42,135 nt of DNA from a virus. The notes under the pieces are model-generated. The model was not told where the DNA came from. It was given only the letters and a program-made list of their open reading frames with translations, and ran no database searches. Shown in pieces: positions 14,782-23,798 of the stretch. The DNA lies in IMG/VR virus record IMGVR_UViG_3300037156_000077, positions 1 through 42,135 of that record, one strand, 5' to 3'. The first letter of the stretch is position 1. Every line of letters starts with the position of its first letter. The position numbers and the translations under genes were made by a program.

Positions 14782-16848
14782 TTAGTGAACTTGGGTGACG
14801 GACTTGATGCCTGATGCTCCGGGCTGAATCTGTTTGGCCACGGTGAACGTCCCGGTCGTGGGGTCGATGATGTGATGCTCCTTGCCGTTCGGGCCGTCCA
14901 CCTCTTTGATTTGGAGGTGTGACACGTCCTTTTTGGTAGGCGTTGGCTTGTATCCGAACGGCACGATATGCCCGTTTTCATCGTGCTGCATGTAGGTCGC
15001 CTTGCCGTTGCCGTCGTGAGCAATGAAAAGACCGTCCGCGCCTTCGACTGGAACGAGCCCTTGCGGCGGTGGTGCGGGCTTCTTGTTGCCAGCGGCGAAA
15101 AGCTGCTTTGAGTTGATGCCGAAGATCATCCGTTGGTCCTTGCGGTCCTGGATGCCCTGTTCATTCCTGAACGTGTTCCGGCTCTCCAGATTGTGAAGGC
15201 CAAGCTGGCGTTGATAGGCCGCGTTGGCTCCAAAAAGACCCTGCTTCATGCCGATGATGGCCGCATTGCCTGCCATCGTGTCCGGGTTGTGCTGGCGGGT
15301 CCATTCCTGAAGTTCGCGCCCTTCGAGTCCAAGCGGGTTGAATGATGGGCGTACCGGACTCGTAGCAGTCCCCGGCGAAAGAGTCGGCAAAGTCTGCCCG
15401 AACGAACCGCCGTTGGACGATTGCACGGGCGGGCCTCCCGGCATGAACTGCGGAGGGTTGGCGCGAAGCTGCTGCTCTGCAAGAACGGGGTCAACGGCAT
15501 TGCGGCCAAGGCGCGCGTTGGTTTGCTCTGCCAGCGTCTTCATGTTGGCGATAGCGGCAGCGAGCGCGGGAGAGTCTGGGGCAGGGAGGGGCGCGTATGG
15601 CGTATTGCCAAGCTGCGAAGGCAGAAGCCAGGGTGCTTGTGAGCCCTTCATGAACTGCGCGCCGAACTGGTCAAGGGTCGCATTTGGTGCGTCTTGATTG
15701 TTCGACAACATACCCGGCGTTCCTGCCGTTCCTACTGGAACTGCTCCCGGCGCTTCGTTTGGGAACTGTTTCAGGCGAGCAATCTGCCCCGGTGCGTTTT
15801 TCTGCGCTTCTGAACCGTGAAGCCAATCATGGAATGAGGCACCAAGGGCTTCGCCCGGCGCTTGCGTCCAGTTCCAGGCGTCTCCCAACGCCCCCGTCAC
15901 GGCATTGTACCCGCGCTCGATTGGTCCCGGCCCATTGAGTCCTTGGAGCCGTTTAATTTCCGTCTCCGCTGCCGTGGGTGCTGGCGCATTGAGAGTCTGG
16001 CGAGTAGAGGGAACCTGCATTGGCGTCGTCCATGCGCCTGGTTCAATCTCGCCCTGGTCCGGGCGTTGCTGTTCAGTAAGCCTTGCGGTCGCATCGGACA
16101 TTGGCGGCACATCAAGGCCGCCGCCGAAAGCAAAGTGAGGCATCATCGCCGCCGTCTTCGGATTGGGAGTGACTTGGAATCCGCCACCGGGAAGGGCTGT
16201 GACCATTTCCTGTGTCTTATTCGGCCTGCCGTCTGGATTGTCTCCAACGATGGCGCTTTGCCCTGGCATGAATTGACCGCCGCGAGCGGCCTTGGTTGGC
16301 AAATCATCGTCGGAAAAACCTGGATTCGGAATACCCGCAACGCTGCCGTCAGCCTGCGTTCCCCATGGAACGCCACCCGGCTTCCACGGCTGGGCGTTTT
16401 GGAAGTCGTTTAGCGCCTGAAACGGGTCTTGCGGCTGCTGGACTTCCGTATGCGGCCGGCCGCCGTTGCGGTCCATGCCAGCCATGGGATTCATGCCCGA
16501 ATAGCCGCCGCCACCGCCTCCCTGCTGTTGCGGCTCCATCCCTGGTGGAAGCTGCCCCCACGCTGGCTGCTGCTGTTGCTGCGGCTGGATAAGATTACCC
16601 ATGGCGTCAGTTCGCGCTCCAGAGGTGCCGTTGAACACGGATGCCTTGCGCTGAAGCTGGCTGTACGGATCAACGCCGAACGTCGGCATTCCAGGCTGAA
16701 CCGGAGGCGGAAGCATCGACTCCTTAGCCTTCTGCATCCGGTAGTTGTTCGCCCGCTGCATGAAGTCGGGCAACCAAGACTGTCCCGCCCCCGGTTGTGG
16801 AGGGGTTGGACCGCGAGGAACCCAGTGAGCGACGAAATTTGCTGTCAT
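14782..16848 (-). CDS. Pro/Gln/Gly-rich structural protein, 688 aa
   Basis: Starts MTANFVAHWVPRGPTPPQPG. The first 200 residues are low-complexity Pro, Gln and Gly, including IQPQQQQQPAWGQLPPG and six Gly in a row. Later parts have short helices (LKTLAEQTNARLG-like, GLEGRELQEWTRQ) and the last 100 residues look folded (EVDGPNGKEHHIIDPTTG). It directly precedes the giant internal protein and abuts it without a gap, so a virion role (internal or tail-associated) is likely. No family recognised. Confidence 0.65.
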   Translation of the reverse strand: MTANFVAHWVPRGPTPPQPGAGQSWLPDFMQRANNYRMQKAKESMLPPPVQPGMPTFGVDPYSQLQRKASVFNGTSGARTDAMGNLIQPQQQQQPAWGQLPPGMEPQQQGGGGGGYSGMNPMAGMDRNGGRPHTEVQQPQDPFQALNDFQNAQPWKPGGVPWGTQADGSVAGIPNPGFSDDDLPTKAARGGQFMPGQSAIVGDNPDGRPNKTQEMVTALPGGGFQVTPNPKTAAMMPHFAFGGGLDVPPMSDATARLTEQQRPDQGEIEPGAWTTPMQVPSTRQTLNAPAPTAAETEIKRLQGLNGPGPIERGYNAVTGALGDAWNWTQAPGEALGASFHDWLHGSEAQKNAPGQIARLKQFPNEAPGAVPVGTAGTPGMLSNNQDAPNATLDQFGAQFMKGSQAPWLLPSQLGNTPYAPLPAPDSPALAAAIANMKTLAEQTNARLGRNAVDPVLAEQQLRANPPQFMPGGPPVQSSNGGSFGQTLPTLSPGTATSPVRPSFNPLGLEGRELQEWTRQHNPDTMAGNAAIIGMKQGLFGANAAYQRQLGLHNLESRNTFRNEQGIQDRKDQRMIFGINSKQLFAAGNKKPAPPPQGLVPVEGADGLFIAHDGNGKATYMQHDENGHIVPFGYKPTPTKKDVSHLQIKEVDGPNGKEHHIIDPTTGTFTVAKQIQPGASGIKSVTQVH

Positions 16849-16851
16849 AGG

Positions 16852-17592
16852 TTAGCTGGTGATGTTGGTTGGTGCATCCGAGGTGAGTCCATTAGACCAT
16901 CCGTAAATGTCTTTGTCAAAGAAGCGGTACGGCATACCGAGGCTGTCAGTGAACAGGACACCGCTTTCAAGCCATTGGTCTTGGCGTGGCGGGACGTGTC
17001 CAACGTCATCAGGGACGCTAATTGGCGTGGTGCTGGCTGGCGTACCCGAGGATGAACCGACAAGACTCGTCGCCACAAATGCCGTGTAGGGATACCCTGC
17101 CCCCGCATTCGCGCCTCCGAGCGTGCTGAACAAATCGCGATAAGTGCCGTTGAGCATCTGGAACCCGAACAGTTGGGCGGAAATGATCTGTGTCAGCGTC
17201 TCCCGGTCGCCGTTTCGCAGCTTGACGTAGATGGTCTGTTCCGTGGCGAGTGTTCCAGTCGTGCCGAACGTCGGAAGCTGCGGGGTGACGAAAACCGTCG
17301 CATTGGCCGTGCTGGTGCCGCTGGCATTGATCGCGTACGAGTTGAACGTGTACGATTGGCCTGGAAGCAGGTTTGCGATTGCGATGGTGTATAGACCGCC
17401 AGAGGCGGCGACAGGCGAAAGGATAGCATCAAAAACGCCTATTCCGCCCTTGACCGGGGCAGCGTTGATTGAAGTCAGCGAGTAGGCGATGCCCGTCTCA
17501 GTGATTCCACTGCCCGTGACTGTGGACCCCAAAATAGCACTGTTCAGTGTCAGGCTTGCGGTCGTGATGCTGGCGATAGTTGGAACGCTCAT
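16852..17592 (-). CDS. Virion protein with N-terminal Ig/fibronectin-like domain, 246 aa
   Basis: Residues 1-110 are a beta-sandwich-like domain: TASLTLNSAILGSTVTGSG, then GLYTIAIANLLPGQSYTFNS and YAINASGTSTANATVFV, the pattern of a fibronectin-III/Ig-like fold. The C-terminal half (TIYVKLRNGDRETLTQIISA; VPDDVGHVPPRQDQW) differs and is probably the anchoring or assembly part. It is one of several Ig-bearing genes in a row. The start overlaps the previous stop. Confidence 0.65.
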   Translation of the reverse strand: MSVPTIASITTASLTLNSAILGSTVTGSGITETGIAYSLTSINAAPVKGGIGVFDAILSPVAASGGLYTIAIANLLPGQSYTFNSYAINASGTSTANATVFVTPQLPTFGTTGTLATEQTIYVKLRNGDRETLTQIISAQLFGFQMLNGTYRDLFSTLGGANAGAGYPYTAFVATSLVGSSSGTPASTTPISVPDDVGHVPPRQDQWLESGVLFTDSLGMPYRFFDKDIYGWSNGLTSDAPTNITS

Positions 17593-18050
17593 ATAATGGC
17601 AATGGAGTTAGAGAAGACTGATTTTGAGCCGAAAGCATTGAAGCCGGTGACTTGGACCTTGACGGTTTTACCGGCATCACCGCTCACTGGCGCGTACGTC
17701 AGGCCGCCCGCGCCGTTGAACACGCCATTCACAAACCACTTGCAGCCAACGGACAAAGCGCCGGTAAAGACTGCCGCAGTGCTGCCGTTTGAGCCGTCTG
17801 CGTAAATCGTGTCAATGGCCGCGTGCACAGGGCCTCCAGGGGCGTTTGTGCCGTCGCATGTGCAGACCGGCGATACCGTCAACACTGGTTGCGTACCGCC
17901 AGATAGTTCCCTCTGTGAAAAGCTGCGCAGTTGATCCGCCCTGCCGAGATTCCGAGGAATGTCCATCGTTCCGGGGCGTGGGTCATCACTCAGCGATACA
18001 TTCAAGTCGCCCATGTCGGACCGCGTAGAACTGGGGAGTTGGCGGTTCAT
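17589..18050 (-). CDS. Virion protein with C-terminal Ig-like domain, 153 aa
   Basis: The first 60 residues are polar (MNRQLPSSTRSDMGDLNVSL); residues from about 90 form an Ig-like domain: CKWFVNGVFNGAGGLTYAP followed by GDAGKTVKVQVTGFNAFGSK and SVFSNSIAII. Many bacterial Ig-like domains share this W-x(n)-Y...D.G..v.v.V...N.fG order. A short segment PGGPVHAAIDTIYADG with ADGSNGSTAAV resembles GDGTGGSTAAV in the 402-aa protein at 20981-22189, showing that these genes share modules. Confidence 0.65.
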   Translation of the reverse strand: MNRQLPSSTRSDMGDLNVSLSDDPRPGTMDIPRNLGRADQLRSFSQRELSGGTQPVLTVSPVCTCDGTNAPGGPVHAAIDTIYADGSNGSTAAVFTGALSVGCKWFVNGVFNGAGGLTYAPVSGDAGKTVKVQVTGFNAFGSKSVFSNSIAII

Positions 18051-18886
18051 TGGAGGCGTTGCACGATGTCCATGCGCTTCGGTGCCTTTGCGGTTTTGAT
18101 GGTGATAATCCAGAGGCCGTTCACATACTCTTGCGTGGCAGAAATCCGGCGGTCAGTCCACCCGATGTAATTGGTGGCTGGCAGAATCTTGCCCTCTGTA
18201 GCGGGTGGAGTGTTCGATGTGACTCCGCTTGTGGTGCTGGCAACCGCTCCAAAAGCAGGAATGACAATCGTGTCATGAAGACAGAATCCAAGGTCTTCAC
18301 TGGTGCTCGTCTGGTTCCAATAGACGTGGTTCGGTTGCGGGTGCTTTACCTCTAGTGCGTTCGGACCCCATGGAACGCTTGAAAGGTAGAAGTCAGTCCG
18401 CACTGAAGTCGGGCCATCGTATTGCTTGCGCAGGGCGTAGTTTACCAGAATGCGGGGAGTTGAAATCTCGGTATTCCCCGCAGCAACGGTCTTGTAGAAT
18501 GGAAATGAATTGTCCTGCGTGAAGTCGATAATGCGACCGCTCGGCAACTGCTCAAGAACCGGGGGCCACGACACGCTTTCCTCATTGCTCCAGAATGACC
18601 TGAAAGGCTTCGGATTGGCGATGTCTTCCGGCGTGTTTGGCCGCACGTAGGTGAGCACAATGAAGCCGTCAGACTCGCATTTCTCCTGGTCGGCATACGT
18701 GTAGTCGCCCCACCCGAAATCTGTTCCTTCCTCGGTGACGCGGCGAGAGTCCATGCCGCTGAGATCGCGGTAAAGGTCGCCCACGTTTGGGAGCCCGCCA
18801 TCGCGGATAAGAGCCGTAGGGTACTCAACCCGAAACGACATGCGCGAAGGGTGGGGCGTCGGCGTGATCTTAAAAACCTCGGCCAT
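18047..18886 (-). CDS. Conserved tail-associated protein, 279 aa
   Basis: Starts MAEVFKITPTPHPSRMSFRV. Mixed alpha/beta sequence with many Trp, Tyr and Pro residues (WGDYTYADQEKC, WPPVLEQLPSGRIID) and no Ig signature. It follows the putative head-tail adaptor gene with a 17-base overlap, and may be the second connector or tail-tube partner in a podovirus-like tail. ATG 18886 is preferred to upstream starts because the earlier codons read only shadow sequence. Confidence 0.6.
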   Translation of the reverse strand: MAEVFKITPTPHPSRMSFRVEYPTALIRDGGLPNVGDLYRDLSGMDSRRVTEEGTDFGWGDYTYADQEKCESDGFIVLTYVRPNTPEDIANPKPFRSFWSNEESVSWPPVLEQLPSGRIIDFTQDNSFPFYKTVAAGNTEISTPRILVNYALRKQYDGPTSVRTDFYLSSVPWGPNALEVKHPQPNHVYWNQTSTSEDLGFCLHDTIVIPAFGAVASTTSGVTSNTPPATEGKILPATNYIGWTDRRISATQEYVNGLWIITIKTAKAPKRMDIVQRLQ

Positions 18887-19913
18887 AGTAGCGCCCCCCG
18901 CCGTTTGGGTTTTCGTAGCTGCGGCACAGCCAAGGGCTTGCCTTTTGCGCTTGCTCGGCAAGGCCCATCGCCTTGTTCTTCTCGGTTTCCAGTGTGGCCT
19001 CGCAGTCCTGCAAAGCAGACTCAGCCTGTGCCGCGTTCTGTGCCAGCAAGCGCCGGCGCTCGGCATCCATCAGGACCAACTCTTGAAGCTGAACTGGGAT
19101 TACCTGCGCGGTCCATTTCGTGGCATCGCTGATCGTGGAACCGGCATACGCGCCCAGGGACTTGTAAACGTTGCCGCTGGTATCGTCATAAACGAGGTCG
19201 CCAGCCGCGTAGGTGGTCGCGCTGACAACCAGCGTCCACGTCCAGACAGGCATCGGTGCGCGGTAGAACAGTGTCGCGGTGCCGGTCAGATTGGCATATG
19301 ACGCCTGTTGCGGATGCAGAATCCACTGAGTTCCACCAATGTCTGGAGTCGCGCCAAAGCGGAAACGCTCCAGTTGGTTCATGCCGCCCCACCAAATCTG
19401 CGCGTTCTGGTTGCCCTTGTAGTATTCGCGAGGGTCGAGCGACCATGCGGTGACGAAATCGCTGCCTTCAACGAGTGACGCGGAAAACACGTTGTTCGTG
19501 CTGGCGACGAGGTTTGATGCTCCAGTGATCGTTGCTGCCACGGACAGGGTGAAGGAGGTTGTCGGCGTGATGGTGGCGATGGTAGCGCCTGCCGGAATGC
19601 CATTGCCGGTGACGAACATGCCGAGAGCAAGGCCGGTCGTGCTGGTGACAGTGACGGTGATTGACGTTGCCAGCGTGGCGTTGTTCAGCGTGACGGCAAG
19701 TGTTGCGCTCGCAGTCTTTGCAATCCAAGGCCAGATACAAAACTCGTCCATCGTCCACGCCCACTTGATGGCTTTGTTGAGAAAGCGCGTGTACTGATCG
19801 CGGTCGGCGTTGGTGATGTCTCCGATTCCGCTCTTTGCTGCGGCGGGATTCGGATTGCGACCGGCATTGCCGCACAAGTCCCAGAGACAGGTTTTGTAGG
19901 TGATGTCGCTCAT
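18870..19913 (-). CDS. Putative head-tail adaptor (gp4-like), 347 aa
   Basis: The N-terminus DITYKTCLWDLCGNAGRNPN followed by DRDQYTRFLNKAIKWAWT and WPWI is the helical type found in podovirus adaptor proteins (P22 gp4-like). A Thr/Ala/Val-rich insert (about 70-150, ATLATSITVTVTSTTGLALG) reads like an inserted beta domain. The C-terminus returns to Gln/Glu-rich helices (LQELVLMDAERRRLLAQNAA). Assignment rests on position and composition, so it is tentative. Confidence 0.6.
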   Translation of the reverse strand: MSDITYKTCLWDLCGNAGRNPNPAAAKSGIGDITNADRDQYTRFLNKAIKWAWTMDEFCIWPWIAKTASATLAVTLNNATLATSITVTVTSTTGLALGMFVTGNGIPAGATIATITPTTSFTLSVAATITGASNLVASTNNVFSASLVEGSDFVTAWSLDPREYYKGNQNAQIWWGGMNQLERFRFGATPDIGGTQWILHPQQASYANLTGTATLFYRAPMPVWTWTLVVSATTYAAGDLVYDDTSGNVYKSLGAYAGSTISDATKWTAQVIPVQLQELVLMDAERRRLLAQNAAQAESALQDCEATLETEKNKAMGLAEQAQKASPWLCRSYENPNGGGRYYGRGF

Positions 19914-20359
19914 GTTACATTAATTTGAGGAGTTGGCGACGAAGCTGTGCTGACCGTATTTGTCCATGTCACAGTACATGTTACTGCGTATCCCACGTCT
20001 CCAATGAGTGCCGTATAAGTGCTTCCATAGACATTTCCCGCCGCCGTATCCCATCTGAATTCTGTAACTGTCGGATAAGGAAATCCGCTCACAGCCCCAG
20101 GATCACAGGTGAAAAGGCTGCCGACATGCGGCCCTGCGCTTTCGGTGGCGGTAGGGAAAACGGTAAATGCTGGTGCGGTCGGACCGGGGAACGGTTTGTC
20201 GGGCATCTTCAGGCACTCCATCGCGCTCCCCATCGTGTATCGCATCCGGCCAATCATGCCCGTCTTCTGAACCATGCGCCCCTGTCTCGCTGGCGTCGTG
20301 AAGCCCGGACAGCCGAGAGGCTGAGAAGGCGCACCGTTGAGACTGTATCGAAAGCTCAT
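19910..20359 (-). CDS. Small virion protein with C-terminal Ig-like domain, 149 aa
   Basis: The N-terminal 60 residues are Arg/Gly/Pro-rich (MSFRYSLNGAPSQPLGCPGF) and carry Cys and Met residues. The C-terminal 80 residues are Ig-like: VGSLFTCDPGAVSGFPYPTV, a Trp-containing strand and YTALIGDVGYAVTCTVTW with NTVSTASSPTP. ATGA overlaps on both sides. It may be a decoration or fibre-type protein; position between adaptor and tail genes suggests a virion surface role. Confidence 0.6.
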   Translation of the reverse strand: MSFRYSLNGAPSQPLGCPGFTTPARQGRMVQKTGMIGRMRYTMGSAMECLKMPDKPFPGPTAPAFTVFPTATESAGPHVGSLFTCDPGAVSGFPYPTVTEFRWDTAAGNVYGSTYTALIGDVGYAVTCTVTWTNTVSTASSPTPQINVT

Positions 20360-20673
20360 TTTGTGATGTTGTCCACGATCATCAGGGTTTCAGTGGCCGC
20401 GTAGAACGTCACTCCGGCATAAACGAACTTCACATCCCACAACGCATGACCGAGAGGCCATGTCGCCGTCACGGTCGATGCAATGACAACGGTGAAGCTC
20501 ATGCTGCCACCCGCGATGGTGGCGGCCCCAACGGAAAGCACAGAAGTCGCCTGTAGGTTTCCCGCAAGAACCCAACTCGTCACCGCAGTCGCTGACAAGT
20601 CGGCAGGGTCAGACGGCCCCGGCACGTATGTCACCGTCATGCTGAACGTGCTGCCGCGCTTGAAGGTATTCAT
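20356..20673 (-). CDS. Beta-rich small virion protein, 105 aa
   Basis: Starts MNTFKRGSTFSMTVTYVPGP, continues with alternating strands (SVLSVGAATIAGGSMSFTVV) and ends ATETLMIVDNITK. The RGSTF...V.Y opening and a conserved end of the type ...T..i.I...iT is common to small tail-region proteins. No enzymatic motif. It lies in the Ig-domain gene run. Confidence 0.6.
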   Translation of the reverse strand: MNTFKRGSTFSMTVTYVPGPSDPADLSATAVTSWVLAGNLQATSVLSVGAATIAGGSMSFTVVIASTVTATWPLGHALWDVKFVYAGVTFYAATETLMIVDNITK

Positions 20674-20678
20674 TTTGG

Positions 20679-20942
20679 CTAGGTGTGCAGCGGCACAGGG
20701 TTATGAAGGTGATCAGGGCTCGACTGGCGAAGCGGACAGGCATTGTGCGGGCAGTGCTTCAGTAGCTCGCTGTCGCCAGTGATTTTATAGAGCTTCTCAA
20801 AGAGGGTCTTGCGGTCTTCCTCGCATTTGTCCGAGCGTTTATTGAGCCTGTTGTTCTCCGCTTTCAGGCTGCACCACATGGCCGTGATGGCGGTGCCGCA
20901 GGCGGTGAATCCCGCGATGATCATGGAGTTGTCGAGGGTCAT
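20679..20942 (-). CDS. Membrane-anchored small protein, 87 aa
   Basis: One N-terminal hydrophobic helix (MIIAGFTACGTAITAMWCSL), a helical coiled segment (KAENNRLNKRSDKCEEDRK) and a Cys/His-rich tail (LKHCPHNACPLRQ). The layout resembles small inner-membrane spanin or regulator proteins, although it lies inside the structural operon. No family recognised. Confidence 0.6.
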   Translation of the reverse strand: MTLDNSMIIAGFTACGTAITAMWCSLKAENNRLNKRSDKCEEDRKTLFEKLYKITGDSELLKHCPHNACPLRQSSPDHLHNPVPLHT

Positions 20943-20980
20943 TATTTGGGAGTTTTAGTTGCGTTGGTGGAGCGTGCTCA

Positions 20981-22189
20981 TTACACAAATTCGATCGCCA
21001 TGTTGTTGGAGTCCACGGAATCCGAGCCCACGCTGTTGGTGGCAACAACGTGTAGGTGTGCGGGGTCTGTCGCGGTAGCGTCTAGTAGTTGGGTTGGAGA
21101 GGTGCCAGGACTGATAGTGGCATTGACCCAGCTATACGTGAGCGCGGGAGTCGGGTAGCCGGTCGCTACTGCGGCAGTACTTCCGCCAGTGCCGTCCCCA
21201 AGAAGGGTGTCTGCTGTCGTGTTATTTGGCGGTCCGAAAGCATCAGCAGGCCCATTTGGGGCGTTAATTCCCACTAGAGCAGCGCCGTCAGTGGTGATTA
21301 TCGGAGCCACCGTGAACAGCGGCACCGCAGTGACCGCCGCCGTGGGAGACGTTGCAACCGGCGTGCCGCTGCCCCATGCGTTGATGGGAGTGACGGTGCA
21401 GGTGATGCCTTTGCCCATGTCAGACCGCTGGGGTGTATACGAGGCAGAATTTGTGCCAACTAGTGTTATGTCGCTGAGCCATGCGTAGTCGTAGCTCGTC
21501 GCGCGGCTGCCAGTGTCGTTCGTTGACACGCCTAGTATGTCGCCAGCCTTGGGCGTCGTGTTGTCAATCGTGGGGGCAAGGAGTCCATCAGCAGGGGCAA
21601 CTCCAGTGGCATTCAATGTCAGCACGTAGTTCGCCGTCGTGATGCCGTCCGCTGCCATGACAACGACCGTGATTGTGTTGGCTCCCGCCGCGATGGTGAC
21701 GGGCGAGTCTGCACCGTTGATCGTGCGGGAGGCCCCGCCGTTCGTGGGAGTGGCCACGATGGTTGCAGAGGTTGCGGATGCATCGCACTCCTTGGTCTGC
21801 CCATCAGTCCATGCGACTGTTGAGAGCAGCGCAGTGGCCACGGTGAGCACGGACAGGCTGGCATCATTGCTGAGAACGGTACTGCTTGCCGTGCTGTCTG
21901 CGTGCGTTCCACTCACTGAGTCCGACTCGCGGCACTTGATCGTGTGGCCAATGTCTGCCGCGGCCAGCGTGTAGGTCGTGGCTGTTTCGCCACCGATAGG
22001 GGCCGCGTCTCGGTACCACTGGTACGTGAGCACGGGCGAAAGCGTCCAGCTTCCCGGCGTCACAGTCCAGTCCTGTCCGACCTGCAACGTGCCCGCGATG
22101 GTGGGAAGGGCGGTATTATGGGGCACCGCTGCCGCGCCGGATACGCTTGGGCCAGCGCCAGGAAATACGGCTATGGCAATCGCAAGCAT
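20981..22189 (-). CDS. Multi-domain Ig-like virion protein, 402 aa
   Basis: After a hydrophobic start (MLAIAIAVFPGAG) come at least four beta-sandwich units: one near 30-110 (VGQDWTVTPGSWTLSPVLTY, QWYRD, YTLAAADIGHTIKCRE), a cadherin-like unit near 125-195 (ANTITVVVMAADGITTANYV), one near 210-285 (SYTPQRSDMGKGITCTVTP) and one near 300-400 (TYSWVNATISPGTSPTQLLD, HVVATNSVGSDSV). Y.w...G...tY....D.G..i.C.v motifs are those of bacterial Ig-like domains. Probably a fibre or host-binding decoration on the virion. Confidence 0.7.
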   Translation of the reverse strand: MLAIAIAVFPGAGPSVSGAAAVPHNTALPTIAGTLQVGQDWTVTPGSWTLSPVLTYQWYRDAAPIGGETATTYTLAAADIGHTIKCRESDSVSGTHADSTASSTVLSNDASLSVLTVATALLSTVAWTDGQTKECDASATSATIVATPTNGGASRTINGADSPVTIAAGANTITVVVMAADGITTANYVLTLNATGVAPADGLLAPTIDNTTPKAGDILGVSTNDTGSRATSYDYAWLSDITLVGTNSASYTPQRSDMGKGITCTVTPINAWGSGTPVATSPTAAVTAVPLFTVAPIITTDGAALVGINAPNGPADAFGPPNNTTADTLLGDGTGGSTAAVATGYPTPALTYSWVNATISPGTSPTQLLDATATDPAHLHVVATNSVGSDSVDSNNMAIEFV

Positions 22190-22452
22190 CAGGTGGCATC
22201 ATCCAGCGCGATGACCACGCCAGAGGCAAGGGTGATGGTTGAGAACGTGCCAGGAACAACAGTCCCCGCCTTCACTGAGGTAGAACCGAACGATCCTCGC
22301 AGGCTACCCGTCAGAGTGGTGAAGACCGTGTCATTGATGACAAGAACACCCTTCCATGGGCTTGCTCCTGCGGCCTTGATGCGCGGCACGGTATCGGTGA
22401 TGATTTCACCCCCCATGAAGCCGTTTGCGACGAATACATTTTGAAGTGCCAT
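22189..22452 (-). CDS. Hypothetical virion protein, 87 aa
   Basis: Starts MALQNVFVANGFMGGEIITD; small beta-rich protein with PWKGVLVINDTVFTTLTG and a C-terminus ASGVVIALDDAT. It looks like a short spike or decoration module. Earlier in-frame codons exist but would overlap the gene at 22455, so ATG 22452 is chosen. The stop overlaps the next start. Confidence 0.65.
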   Translation of the reverse strand: MALQNVFVANGFMGGEIITDTVPRIKAAGASPWKGVLVINDTVFTTLTGSLRGSFGSTSVKAGTVVPGTFSTITLASGVVIALDDAT

Positions 22453-22454
22453 AA

Positions 22455-22862
22455 TCAGTTGGATGTGTGGACGTTGCCGTACTTGTTGCCGATGTAGAGG
22501 CCGCTTGAAGTGCGGTCGAGAGTTGGCTTCCATGCCACTTGCGTTTTGCACTGGTAGCCGACTCGGAATTGAGGGTGCTTGTCGAGGAACCATTTCTCGT
22601 TGGTCGGATCACTCCAGAAGCCGGGGTACGCCTTGTTCCAGCTATGCCAGATGTTTTCAGGGATGGCGGAAGTGACGCGCCCGAACCCGTCGATGGCACC
22701 GGACCTCTGCGTGTGGACTTCCGCCAGTCCGGACACGTATTGCTTCGTGCGGCCCTGATCGAAGGCGATGCCGGTTTGCAGCTCCCTCAAAAAGGCGTCT
22801 GCACCCATCACGCCATACTCTTCGGCGATCTGGTCCCATACGTTGGCAGCGAAAATGTCCAT
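22455..22862 (-). CDS. Hypothetical virion protein, 135 aa
   Basis: Starts MDIFAANVWDQIAEEYGVMG; helical first half, then aromatic-rich (IWHSWNKAYPGFWSDPTNE). No known motif recognised. It is the first gene after the capsid-decoration genes and follows a strong hairpin, so its level may differ from theirs. Confidence 0.65.
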   Translation of the reverse strand: MDIFAANVWDQIAEEYGVMGADAFLRELQTGIAFDQGRTKQYVSGLAEVHTQRSGAIDGFGRVTSAIPENIWHSWNKAYPGFWSDPTNEKWFLDKHPQFRVGYQCKTQVAWKPTLDRTSSGLYIGNKYGNVHTSN

Positions 22863-22876
22863 ATCGAATCAAAGGA

Positions 22877-22906
22877 GGGCGCGGCCCCACACGGGAGGCC
22901 GCGCCC
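22877..22906 (-). terminator. Strong hairpin after the capsid genes, possible partial terminator
   Basis: GGGCGCGGCC and GGCCGCGCCC form a perfect ten-base G/C stem around ten bases. On the minus strand it is followed by TCCTTTGATT, a weak T-tract. Placed between capsid-decoration and later virion genes, it would lower or process transcription downstream. Confidence 0.5.
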
Positions 22907-22931
22907 GGTTGGCGCTTCTTGGGGAAGTGGT

Positions 22932-23792
22932 TTAAGGGTTGTCGCCGTCAATTGTGGTCATGTTGGCAAGCGCCAGATAGAAGGTGACTGACCCGCTGGC
23001 CAGATCCTTCGCAGCGCCCACGGTGCCGGTAGTGAACCGGGTTGAGAGCGTGACGGCGGATGTGCCGGTGGTGGAGGTGGAACCGGCAGGAACTTGGCCG
23101 GCGGTGCCGACTTTGACGCCAGCGGTCAGAACGTCCGTTGCAGCGATGTAAACCGCGACGCTGGAAGAGATGCCAAGGCCAGCGGTGAGAGTACCGCTGA
23201 CAATGGTGACGGCACCCCATGAGAGATGCGTGCTCGTCTCAGTCGTTGGGATGCTGGCAGAAGCAGCAGCCACAAGCGAGGTGATGGCGAACGTGTGGGA
23301 GGTCACGGACGTTGCGGCGCTCACCAGGGGATGTGCCGCCGCCATCGTGTAATCGACGCCAGCGGTGCCGCTGTGGTTGATCGCACGAATCAGGTTCAAC
23401 AGCGCAGCGTCTGCCGTGGTGTTGATCAGCACTTCGCCCTGGATGGCCGGGACGGTGGAGAGAGTTGTCTTGAAGGTGTAAACCGTCGTCCCAATGGTCA
23501 CAGTTTCCCCGTCTGCCGGGGCCGTGTTGTCACTGGTGAGCGTGCCCTTTGCCAGCGTGGTAAACGCCTGCGTGACATCCATCGACGCGGCGCTCACCAG
23601 AAAGCGAGCGGGCGTCAAACCAAGGGCAATCGTCACCGTTTCCCCGGTAGTCCCCGCAGTGCTTGCTGCGGCGACTACCGTGTACGGGATGGTGAATGAA
23701 TGAGTGTAACCAGTCTGCCTGGTCTGCTCGGCTGAAAGCCTGCCGATCAAACCGGGAGTAGTGGAACTCAGCGTCGCAGTGAAGTCAGACAT
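22932..23792 (-). CDS. Decoration-like capsid protein with inserted domain, 286 aa
   Basis: N- and C-terminal parts align with the 167-aa neighbour (QTGYTH.FTIPYT; AVYIAATDVLTAGVKV; RFTTGT; SVTFYL....MTTID). Between about residues 85 and 200 it carries an extra domain, DGETVTIGTTVYTFKTT to LLNLIRAINHSG, followed by a second strand set. The insertion occurs at the shared GTLT sequence. The inserted unit resembles the stand-alone 65-aa protein at 26811-27008. It lies directly after the 167-aa paralogue and the capsid gene. Confidence 0.75.
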   Translation of the reverse strand: MSDFTATLSSTTPGLIGRLSAEQTRQTGYTHSFTIPYTVVAAASTAGTTGETVTIALGLTPARFLVSAASMDVTQAFTTLAKGTLTSDNTAPADGETVTIGTTVYTFKTTLSTVPAIQGEVLINTTADAALLNLIRAINHSGTAGVDYTMAAAHPLVSAATSVTSHTFAITSLVAAASASIPTTETSTHLSWGAVTIVSGTLTAGLGISSSVAVYIAATDVLTAGVKVGTAGQVPAGSTSTTGTSAVTLSTRFTTGTVGAAKDLASGSVTFYLALANMTTIDGDNP

Positions 23793-23798
23793 GATGGT

